Source: Pandoraea anhela
GTDB lineage: Bacteria > Pseudomonadota > Gammaproteobacteria > Burkholderiales > Burkholderiaceae
Direction of reading: 5' to 3'
Assembly: GCF_902459655.1 (NCBI RefSeq)
Contig: NZ_CABPSB010000006.1
Coordinates: 124,001 to 188,000, forward strand
DNA: 64,000 nucleotides
Within the stretch, counting starts at the first letter, position 1. Each line of letters opens with the position of its first letter. The notes beneath the pieces were generated by a model. It was given only the letters and a program-made list of their open reading frames with translations, was not told the DNA's origin and searched no databases. Positions 53,650 to 61,849 of this stretch are shown piece by piece. The position numbers and the translations under genes were made by a program.

Positions 53650-54588
53650 ATGACCATCGACGCCGATCTGCTCGCCTATTACGACTTGATGGCGCGCAAA
53701 TATCCGACTCCCGAGAATGCGCCCGCGCCAACGCCGCAGGAGGTTCGCGCCCAGTTCGCCACCGTCGCTGTCGAGGCGTTGCGACCTTTGCCGGCGGGAT
53801 TGCGAAGCGAGACATTCGACATTGCGCTGCCGGGTCGCAATCTGCGCGCGAGACTTTACCGGCCGGTCGGGCGCGTCGTTCCGCTGGTCGTGTATTTCCA
53901 TGGCGGTGGCTGGGTGGTGGGCGACGTCGACACGCATGGCACCGTCGCGGCATTGCTCGCGCAGGATGCGGACGTCGCCGTCTTGAGCGTCGATTACCGG
54001 CTGGCGCCGGAGCATCCGTTCCCGGTCCCTGTCGACGACGCTCGCGAGGCATTGGCGTGGGCAGCCGAGCAGCGCGCCCGATTGGGTGTGAGTCCGGACA
54101 AGCTGGCGGTGGCGGGCGACAGTGCGGGCGGTCACCTCGCGGCGCAGGCGGCCGCCTGGTTCAACGACAGGCATCCGGGCATCGTGGGCGCGCAGTTGCT
54201 CATCTACCCGGTCGTGCAATATCGGTTCGATACGCCGAGTTACGAGTGTCTGGCCGATGGCATAGGTCTCACACGAGACGAAATGCGTTGGTACTGGAAG
54301 GAATTTCTGGGCGGGGTGGAACCGGCGCAGAGCGACGTGCGCGTGAATTTGACGGCGGAGGCGCCACGTCATCCGCTGCCGAACAGTCTGGTGATTGCTG
54401 CGGAATACGATCCGTTGCATGACGAAGCGGTGGCCTACGCGCAATTCGTAGCCCGTACGGGCTCGCGGGCGGAGGTGATCGAGGCGACGGGTTTGACGCA
54501 CAGTTTCGCGCGATTGCAGCCGTTCGTGCCGCAGGCGAGGATGGTGATGCACGATGCGGCGCAGCGCCTGCGCGAGTGGTTGGGATAA
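53650..54588 (+). CDS. Alpha/beta hydrolase, hormone-sensitive lipase family
   Basis: 312 residues. Oxyanion motif FHGGGWVVGD, nucleophile GDSAGGHLA (Ser), acid in EYDPLHDE, and His in GLTHSF. Esterase of short-chain substrates. Lone gene, convergent with the PheC-like gene. Confidence 0.9.
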   Translation: MTIDADLLAYYDLMARKYPTPENAPAPTPQEVRAQFATVAVEALRPLPAGLRSETFDIALPGRNLRARLYRPVGRVVPLVVYFHGGGWVVGDVDTHGTVAALLAQDADVAVLSVDYRLAPEHPFPVPVDDAREALAWAAEQRARLGVSPDKLAVAGDSAGGHLAAQAAAWFNDRHPGIVGAQLLIYPVVQYRFDTPSYECLADGIGLTRDEMRWYWKEFLGGVEPAQSDVRVNLTAEAPRHPLPNSLVIAAEYDPLHDEAVAYAQFVARTGSRAEVIEATGLTHSFARLQPFVPQARMVMHDAAQRLREWLG

Positions 54589-54717
54589 GCACTCGGGGGC
54601 GCTTGCCGCAGCGCTTTTACCGTTGGCGCGCGCGGACGCGTCCCCATGGTTTCGGTTTCAGTGTCGCTGCGTTGTGAGAGCGCGAGGGTTGGCACAACGC
54701 AGCGGCGCATCAGCGAA

Positions 54718-55578
54718 TCACTTCAGCCACTTATCGACAACGCCCTGATACTCGCCGGTTTTCTGCGCGAGATTGAGCCATTGATCGACGTAACGTTTGA
54801 AGATTTCGTCGCCACGGGGCAGCAGATAGGCCTTCTCTCCGAACTGAAGCGGTTTATCGGGATTGACGGCACAGAGCGCGGGATTGAGCTTGTGCTGGAG
54901 CAGCGTCTCGGACGAATCCGTCACCATCACATCGGCTTTACCGTCGGCGATTTGCTGGAAGATCGTGACGTTATCGGGATAGATCGTGAGGGTCGCGTTC
55001 GGCAGATGTTGACGGGCGAAGCGCTCGTTGGTGCCGCCGGGATTGGCGATCGCGCGCGTGCCGGGCTTGTTCAGATCGTCGAGCGTCTGGTACTTCGCCA
55101 GGTCGGCGCAGCGAACGATCGGTGACTTTCCGTCGATCATGACAACCCGGCTGTAATAGGCGCGAGCGGCGCGATCGAGCGTCACCGACACACCGCCGAC
55201 GGCGATATCGCACCGGCCGGCCGTGAAATCGTCCATCAGCCCTTTCCACGTCGTAGGCACGATTACCGGCCTCACGCCGAGCGACTTTGCCAGCGAGGCG
55301 ACCAAATCGACGTCGATGCCTTCGAATTGTCCATCCGGGCGACGGTAGGAATAGGGTTTGTAGTCGCCGGTCGCGCAGGCACGCAGCGTGCCCGACGTCA
55401 CGATGTCGTCGAGCCGGGAGTGAACGGCGGCGAGACCGGGGGGACTGGCGGTTTGGGCGTGCGCGGCAGTTGCGGTGATACCGGCCGTGACACCGGTAGT
55501 CAGGATCGCGGCGACGGCAACGGCGAGCGCCGTCCCCGTCATGCGGGCCGAGCGGGCGGCCGTCTTCATGACTGTCAT
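54718..55578 (-). CDS. Periplasmic cyclohexadienyl dehydratase-like protein (PheC type)
   Basis: 286 residues from ATG 55578, with GGAG 8 nt upstream (ATG at 55590 also possible). Sec signal (AHAQTASP). Reads like the PheC subgroup of bacterial solute-binding proteins: CATGDYKPYSYRRPDG, WKGLMDDFTAGRCDIAVGGVSVT, NPGGTNERF, DVMVTDSSETLLQ. PheC converts prephenate or arogenate to phenylpyruvate or phenylalanine. Could instead be an amino-acid binding protein; the RCDIA and GGTNE motifs favour PheC. Confidence 0.82.
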   Translation of the reverse strand: MTVMKTAARSARMTGTALAVAVAAILTTGVTAGITATAAHAQTASPPGLAAVHSRLDDIVTSGTLRACATGDYKPYSYRRPDGQFEGIDVDLVASLAKSLGVRPVIVPTTWKGLMDDFTAGRCDIAVGGVSVTLDRAARAYYSRVVMIDGKSPIVRCADLAKYQTLDDLNKPGTRAIANPGGTNERFARQHLPNATLTIYPDNVTIFQQIADGKADVMVTDSSETLLQHKLNPALCAVNPDKPLQFGEKAYLLPRGDEIFKRYVDQWLNLAQKTGEYQGVVDKWLK

Positions 55579-55812
55579 GCTTGTCTCCATATTGTGATGT
55601 CGGCGTTATGACGCCTTGACGTTCCGAGCCGTCTGACGCAGCCCGTGAGGCTTCATACTACTGTTTGCCCCCTGCCATGCCAACGGCATAGCAATGCAGA
55701 CGCGGCGCCATCGCCTCGCCCCGAATGCCGTATCGGTCTCAACGCCGGGTTCGAACGCTTATCTGCGGCATAACGGCCCGCAACGCGACCCCACCCCGGA
55801 TACCCGAGTAAA

Positions 55813-56922
55813 ATGGCCGCTTGCCCAACCTCTTCCGATCCCCGCTGCGACGTGTCCCAAGCTCTGCAAAACGATACTTTCCTGCGCGCCCTGCTGCGCC
55901 AGCCGACCGAGTACACGCCGATCTGGCTGATGCGCCAGGCGGGCCGGTACCTGCCCGAATACAACGCCACCCGCGCCAAAGCCGGTAGTTTCCTGGCGCT
56001 GGCCAAGAACCCCGCGTACGCCACCGAAGTCACGCTCCAGCCGCTGGAACGTTTCCCGCTCGACGCGGCGATCCTGTTTTCGGACATCCTCACCATTCCC
56101 GACGCGATGGGCCTCGGCCTGTCGTTCGAAGCCGGCGAAGGCCCGCGCTTCGCCCACCCGCTGCGCACCGAAGACGACGTGCGCCGCCTGCGCGCCCCCG
56201 ATCTCGACAGCCTGCGCTATGTGTTCGACGCCGTGAGCGAAATCCGCCGCGCGCTGCATGGCCGCGTGCCGCTCATCGGCTTCTCGGGCAGCCCCTGGAC
56301 CCTCGCGTGCTACATGGTCGAAGGCGCCGGATCGGCTGACTTCCGCACCGTCAAGACGATGATGTACGAGCGTCCCGATCTGATGACGCACATCCTCGAG
56401 ACGAACGCCCGCGCCGTCGCCGCCTATCTCAATGCGCAGATCGAAGCAGGCGCGCAAGCCGTCATGGTGTTCGACACGTGGGGCGGTGCGCTGGCCGACG
56501 GGCTGTATCAGCGCTTCTCGCTCGCGTACATGAAGCAAGCGCTCGCCGGTGTGCACCGCGAGTGGAACGGCGTGCGCATTCCGCACATCGTCTTTACCAA
56601 AAGCGGCGGTCAGTGGCTCGAAGCCATCGCCGACACCGGCCCGGACGCCATCGGTCTCGACTGGACCGTCGATCTCGCGGCCGCCCGTCGTCGCGTAGGC
56701 GATCGTTGTGCACTGCAAGGCAATTTCGACCCCACCGCGCTGTTTGCGGCGCCGCAGGCCATCCGCACCGAAGTGCGCCGCCTGCTCGACGCCTACGGCA
56801 ATGCACCGGGTCACGTGTTCAACCTCGGGCATGGCATCTCGCAATTTACGAACCCGGAACACGTCGCAGCACTCGTGGACGAGGTACACAGCTACAGCCG
56901 GAAACTGCGCCAACCGGCGTAA
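55813..56922 (+). CDS. hemE: HemE, uroporphyrinogen decarboxylase
   Basis: 369 residues. Signatures: [60 protein letters not shown]. The catalytic Asp is in SDILT. Decarboxylates uroporphyrinogen III to coproporphyrinogen III. Monocistronic. Confidence 0.97.
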   Translation: MAACPTSSDPRCDVSQALQNDTFLRALLRQPTEYTPIWLMRQAGRYLPEYNATRAKAGSFLALAKNPAYATEVTLQPLERFPLDAAILFSDILTIPDAMGLGLSFEAGEGPRFAHPLRTEDDVRRLRAPDLDSLRYVFDAVSEIRRALHGRVPLIGFSGSPWTLACYMVEGAGSADFRTVKTMMYERPDLMTHILETNARAVAAYLNAQIEAGAQAVMVFDTWGGALADGLYQRFSLAYMKQALAGVHREWNGVRIPHIVFTKSGGQWLEAIADTGPDAIGLDWTVDLAAARRRVGDRCALQGNFDPTALFAAPQAIRTEVRRLLDAYGNAPGHVFNLGHGISQFTNPEHVAALVDEVHSYSRKLRQPA

Positions 56923-57327
56923 ACAGCGGTGGGAAGCTCCCCGCATCAGCGATGATGCGGGTTTGCGGGGCATTTCGCCCTGCAAACCAAACCGCTGTTT
57001 CAAGCAGAGAATGTCAAGGGAAAAGCGGTCGAATAACCCCTCCAAATTTCGGAGTTGTCCCGAAGACTTATGCACAAATTCTCGCTGCGCCGCCGCAACG
57101 ATGAGACGAAGGAAAGGCATCGTCGACGTCATTCATAAGCTATTGATCAAAAAGCATTTTTGAATCTGGCAAAGTCGGGGCGATACGCGATGCAAGGGCC
57201 GTGCGGCGAGGCTGACGAGCGATAATCCCCACAGTTCTCAACATAGTTATCCACAAGCGTTTCGAACTCGCCGGAAAGCCGACGCAAATCCGGGGCTTAC
57301 CAAGACTTCTCAGGATTCACTTTAAGT
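56923..57327. other. Gap between hemE and priA: terminator and DnaA box
   Basis: A perfect 9-bp stem CCCGCATCA/TGATGCGGG at 56940-56961 follows hemE by 18 bp and is followed by TTTGC; weak terminator. A perfect DnaA box TTATCCACA lies at 57247-57255, 73 bp before the priA start, with an imperfect one (GATAATCCCCACA) at 57221-57233. No gene in the gap. Confidence 0.65.
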
Positions 57328-59844
57328 TTGACCCGCGCCGACGATCTCTCCTCCCTGTCCACGGCATCGCCCGACGATGCGCACGACACGCTGTTTCCGG
57401 CGACCACCGCGCGCGCCGGGGCGTCGGCGATCGCCCGTGTTGCGCTCGACACACCGCTGCTCACGCTGTTCGATTACCGCCTCGATCAGGCCGCGAGCCC
57501 CGGCCAACTCGTGCAGGTGCCCTTCGGACGACGGCAGGTCGTAGGCATCGTCTGGGAATTGACGCAGCGCAGCGAAGTCGACCCGAAAAAGCTGCGGGAA
57601 GTGACGTCCGTCTGGCACGAACTGCCTGCGCTCGGCGACGACTGGCGCGACCTGATGCAATTCGCGTCGCGCTACTACCAACGCGGCATCGGCGAAGTCG
57701 CGCTGCCTGCGGTGCCCGGCCATCTGCGCACCCCCATGCGCTGGCCGCGACTGCTCGCGCAACGCGGCGTGCAACGTTACCGGATCGCCGACGGCGCGCT
57801 GAGCACGCTCCTTGAGCATGTCCCCGCCCGTCTGCGCGCGCAGCGCAAACTCGCCGAGGGGCTCGCACAGGCGGGCACGCTCGATGCCGACGAGGCGCGC
57901 GCCCTGTGTTCGAAAGCCGCAGACGTGCTCAAGCAATGGGCAGCCGCCGGCTGGGTCGTCGTGGAAACGGTGCCGTTTCATGAGGCGACCCGGGAAGCGA
58001 ACGACATGGGCGCCACGTCTGACGACGCCGGTATGGACGACGCAGCGTTCGGCGCGCAGGCCGACGCGCCGGGCCACGCGTTGGGCGACGAGTTGAGCGA
58101 CGAGTCGGGCAACCGATCGGACGACGAGGGCAATACCGCCGCCGGCGCCACGAAAACGCTCACGGCCGGACAGGCCGACGCCGTTGCCGCCATTCACGAC
58201 GCGTTGCTCGCCGCAGGCGCACAGCGTCTCGATGCGGCAGATGCCACGGCGCCCGCGTGCGCGCCCTTCCTGCTTTATGGCGTGACCGGCAGCGGCAAGA
58301 CGGAAGTCTATTTGCGCGCCGTGGCCGAAGCCTTGCGCACCCGGGCGTCGCGCGACGCTCAGGTGCTCGTTCTCGTTCCGGAAATCAATCTGACGCCGCA
58401 ACTCGAAGGCGTCTTCCGCGCCCGCTTTCCTGACGAGACGCTCGTCACGCTGCACAGTGGGCTCGCGGAAGGCGAACGCGCTCGGCACTGGCTTGCGGCG
58501 CATCGCGGCGAGGCGCGCATCGTACTCGGCACACGTCTGGCCGTCATGGCGTCCATGCCGCACCTGCGCCTCATCGTCGTCGACGAAGAACACGACCCGT
58601 CTTACAAGCAGCAGGAAGGGTTGCGCTATTCGGCGCGCGATCTGGCGATCTGGCGCGCGACCCGGTGCCGTATCCCGGTCGTGCTCGGCTCCGCGACCCC
58701 CTCGCTCGACAGCTGGAACCGCGCAGAACAGGGCCGTTACATACGCCTTGCCATGTCGGAGCGCGCCACGCCCGACGCCGTATTGCCACGCGTCTCGCTG
58801 ATCGACATGGAGATCGAGCGCAAACGGCAGCGCGTGGTCCACGAAGGGTTGTCGCAACCGCTGCTCGCGGCCATCCGCGCGCGGCTGGAAGCCGGTGAGC
58901 AAAGCCTGCTGTTCCTCAATCGTCGCGGCTACGCGCCGGTGCTCAACTGCGACGCCTGCGGCTGGATCAGCGACTGCCGGCGATGCAGCGCGCACATGGT
59001 GCTGCACAAGCCCGAGCGACGTCTGCGCTGCCACCACTGCGGCGCGGAAGCGCGCATTCCGCACGCGTGTCCCGACTGCGGCAATCTCGATCTCGCGCCG
59101 CTCGGACGCGGCACGCAGCGCATCGAAGAAGCGCTCGCCGAGCACTTCCCCGACGCGCGTCTCGCCCGCATCGACGCCGACAGCACACGTCGCAAAGGCA
59201 GCGCACAGGCGCTGTTCGCACAGGTGCACGCGGGCGAAGTCGACATCCTGATCGGCACGCAGATGGTGGCCAAGGGACACGACTTCCGTAACGTCACGCT
59301 CGTGGGCGTGGTCAACGCCGACAGCGCCCTCTTCTCCCACGACTTCCGCGCGGCCGAACGCCTCTTCGCCCAACTGATGCAGGTCGCCGGCCGCGCCGGA
59401 CGCGCGGCGCGCGCCGACGGGCCCGGCGACGTGCTGATTCAGACCCGCTACGCATCGCACCCGCTCTTCGCGTCGCTCATGCGGCACGATTACGCGGGCT
59501 TCGCGGCGCAGCAACTCGAAGAACGGCGTGTCGCCCTATTGCCGCCTTATACCCATCAGGCGTTGCTGCGTGCAGAAGCGCGCAAGCTCGACGACGCCAT
59601 GACGTTCCTCAAACGGGCTCGCGAGATCGCCGCCGACCCGGCGTTGCACGACCCGCGCATCTCCCTGTGGGATCCGGTCCCCATGACGATGGTCAGAATC
59701 GCCGGCACCGACCGTGCGCAACTGGTGGTCGAAAGTCCGCATCGCGGCGCGCTTCAGCGCTTCCTCACGCAATGGATGAGCGAGCTGCGCGCGCTCAAGG
59801 CCCCGGTGCGCTGGCACCTCGAAGTCGATCCCCTCGAAATATAA
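57328..59844 (+). CDS. priA: PriA, replication-restart helicase
   Basis: 838 residues from TTG 57328, about 100 more than E. coli PriA. Walker A GVTGSGKT, DEEHD (helicase motif II), zinc-cysteine cluster CDACGW, CRRC, CHHCG, CPDCG, and motifs TQMVAKGHDF and QVAGRAGR. A low-complexity acidic insert lies about residues 225-275 (DDAGMDD..., GDELSDES). Acts at stalled forks. A TTG start and a DnaA box upstream are notable. No alternative ATG with a good ribosome site was found. Confidence 0.93.
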   Translation: MTRADDLSSLSTASPDDAHDTLFPATTARAGASAIARVALDTPLLTLFDYRLDQAASPGQLVQVPFGRRQVVGIVWELTQRSEVDPKKLREVTSVWHELPALGDDWRDLMQFASRYYQRGIGEVALPAVPGHLRTPMRWPRLLAQRGVQRYRIADGALSTLLEHVPARLRAQRKLAEGLAQAGTLDADEARALCSKAADVLKQWAAAGWVVVETVPFHEATREANDMGATSDDAGMDDAAFGAQADAPGHALGDELSDESGNRSDDEGNTAAGATKTLTAGQADAVAAIHDALLAAGAQRLDAADATAPACAPFLLYGVTGSGKTEVYLRAVAEALRTRASRDAQVLVLVPEINLTPQLEGVFRARFPDETLVTLHSGLAEGERARHWLAAHRGEARIVLGTRLAVMASMPHLRLIVVDEEHDPSYKQQEGLRYSARDLAIWRATRCRIPVVLGSATPSLDSWNRAEQGRYIRLAMSERATPDAVLPRVSLIDMEIERKRQRVVHEGLSQPLLAAIRARLEAGEQSLLFLNRRGYAPVLNCDACGWISDCRRCSAHMVLHKPERRLRCHHCGAEARIPHACPDCGNLDLAPLGRGTQRIEEALAEHFPDARLARIDADSTRRKGSAQALFAQVHAGEVDILIGTQMVAKGHDFRNVTLVGVVNADSALFSHDFRAAERLFAQLMQVAGRAGRAARADGPGDVLIQTRYASHPLFASLMRHDYAGFAAQQLEERRVALLPPYTHQALLRAEARKLDDAMTFLKRAREIAADPALHDPRISLWDPVPMTMVRIAGTDRAQLVVESPHRGALQRFLTQWMSELRALKAPVRWHLEVDPLEI

Positions 59845-59984
59845 AACGGTATACGACGTTCCGAAAATTTGACAGCATCGGAAGAATCTCCGAGGATGCA
59901 GCCATCGCCACGCGATAAAAACAATGCTGCACGTCGAACGATTCACGTCATCTGCAAGATAAGTCGTCCTACAGGAGACATCCG

Positions 59985-61332
59985 ATGAAATCGCACGACC
60001 GGCGCGCCGCCCCCACGGCGCCGCAAGCTGCCGCATCCCCGCACGTTCCCCCCGAATACGCATTGCCCGAGTCGCCTGTCGAGTCTGCCCTGGCAGAAGC
60101 CTCGCGCCGCCGATTTTTGCGACGCGCCGGCGTGCTCGGCATCGGGGCCAGTCTCGCGGGACGCGCCCTCGACGTGCTCGCAGCAACGGCCGCGCCGCCA
60201 ACGCCGCCAACGGTCATGCTGCCCTTCGCGAACGGCGAGCGCGAACTCGTGGCGTATCCGCAGAAGCGTCCGCTGATTCGGCTCACCGCGCGCCCGCCCC
60301 AACTGGAAACGCCGTTCGACGTCTTCAACGACGGCCTGCTCACGCCGAACGACGCCTTCTTCGTGCGTTATCACCTCGCAGGCATTCCGACCGACATCGA
60401 CCCCGCGAAACATCGCATCCGCGTAGGCGGCAGCGTCGCGAAACCGCTCGACATCTCGCTCGCGTCCCTCAAGAAAATTCGGCGCGCCGGTGGACATCGT
60501 GGCCGTGCATCAGTGCTCGGGTAACAGCCGGGGGTTCTTCGAGCCGCGCGTGGGCGACGGGCAGATCGCCAACGGGGCGATGGGCAACGCGCGCTGGCGC
60601 GGCATTCCGCTCAAGCGCATTCTCGAACGCGCGGGCGTATCCGCCGGTGCCCGACAGGTGACATTTGAAGGGCTCGACCGGCCCATCGTCCCCGCGACGC
60701 CCGAATTCGTGAAGGCCCTCGACCTCGATCACGCAATGGACGGCGAAGTGATGGTCGCGTTCGCCATGAACGACCAGGATCTGCCGATGCTCAACGGCTT
60801 CCCCGTGCGGCTGGTCGTGCCCGGCTACTACGGCACCTACTGGGTGAAACACCTCGCCGACATCAACGTCATCGACACCGTCTTCGACGGCTTCTGGATG
60901 GCCACGGCATATCGCATTCCGGATAACGACTGCAATTGCGTGGTGCCGGGCAAGGCACCGGAAAAGACGAAGCCGATCGGACGTTTCACCGTGCGCGCCT
61001 TCGTCACCAGCCACACTGACGGCCAGCAAGTTGCGGCGGGCCGCGCCATGCGTGTACGCGGCATTGCATTCGACGGCGGCGAAGGGATCCGCGACGTGCA
61101 GTTCTCTGTTGACGGTGGCCAGACGTGGCAAGCCACGAAGCTCGGCAGCGAATTGTCGAAGTATTCGTTTCGTGAGTGGACGGCGTCGTTCACGCCACCG
61201 CAGGCCGGCGAGTACGTTCTGAAAGTCAGGGCGACGAATCGCGCCGGCGTGACCCAACCGCTGCAATCGTTGTGGAATCCGGCAGGCTATCTGCGCAACG
61301 GCGTGGAATCCGTGCGCGTCGTTGCGGCTTAA
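59985..61332 (+). pseudogene. SorA-like sulfite:cytochrome c oxidoreductase, frameshifted
   Basis: First frame (ATG 59985; AGGAG upstream) carries a Tat signal (RRRFLRRAG) and the N-terminal molybdopterin domain to SLKK. A run of four A at about 60474-60477 shifts the frame; the other frame continues PVDIVAVHQCSGNSRGFFEPR (Mo-ligand Cys), MGNARWRGIPLK and the dimerisation domain to 61332. Removing one A restores one protein. Fits SorA, the sulfite dehydrogenase that pairs with a cytochrome. Real inactivation or sequencing error. Confidence 0.85.
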
Positions 61333-61346
61333 GGCGGAGGGCGATC

Positions 61347-61721
61347 ATGAATCATCCGAAATGGAGGCATGTCGCGGCAATCGCGCTCGGGCTGTCCGGC
61401 GCCTTCGCCGGGGTATCGATGAGCACGCCCGCCTTCGCGCTCGATATCAAACTGCCGCAAGAAACGGCGCAACTCAAAGCCTCGACACTCGCGGGCTATC
61501 AGGCCGCCAGTGCGTGGTGCGCGATGTGCCACTCCGTCGACTACATCCATTCGCAGCCCTCGATGCCGTCGGCCTTCTGGAGCGCGGAAGTCACGAAGAT
61601 GGTGAAGGTCTACGGCGCACCGATTCCCGAAGATCAGGCCAGGCTGATTGCCGAGTATCTCGGCAAGACCTACGGCAACGATCAGAAGCGAACCGGCGAG
61701 GGACGGGAAACGCGGAAGTGA
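61347..61721 (+). CDS. SorB-like c-type cytochrome
   Basis: 124 residues from ATG 61347 with GGAGGG upstream. Signal (AFALDIKL), heme motif CAMCH, and MPSAFW with a Met ligand candidate. Fourteen bases after SorA, typical of sorAB. Accepts electrons from sulfite oxidation. Confidence 0.85.
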   Translation: MNHPKWRHVAAIALGLSGAFAGVSMSTPAFALDIKLPQETAQLKASTLAGYQAASAWCAMCHSVDYIHSQPSMPSAFWSAEVTKMVKVYGAPIPEDQARLIAEYLGKTYGNDQKRTGEGRETRK

Positions 61722-61728
61722 AACCAAT

Positions 61729-61760
61729 GGTGCAACCGCATTTTTGACTCTGGTTGCACC
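61729..61760. promoter_or_regulatory. Inverted repeat between sorB and putA
   Basis: GGTGCAACC (61729-61737) and GGTTGCACC (61752-61760), 9-bp perfect, 14-nt spacer. Either the sorB terminator or an operator for putA; it lies 90 bp before the putA start. Confidence 0.5.
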
Positions 61761-61849
61761 TCTTTCGAAACCCGGTTACGATGCCGCACGATTCACCCGC
61801 TATGGGTGTCACGCCTTTTTGCGATTTCGTGTCATCAGGTAACCCTTTC

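Noticed and set aside
52927-54552. A 541-residue minus-strand frame over the CoA-binding and esterase genes
   Set aside because: Shadow of two convincing plus-strand genes with catalytic motifs.
57322-59514. A 730-residue reading frame on the minus strand across priA
   Set aside because: Antisense shadow of priA in high-GC DNA; PriA motifs are clear on the plus strand.
60470-60480. Programmed ribosomal frameshift in sorA
   Set aside because: AAGAAAATT is not a strong slippery site with a downstream structure I can see, and no homologue needs it; an indel is simpler.
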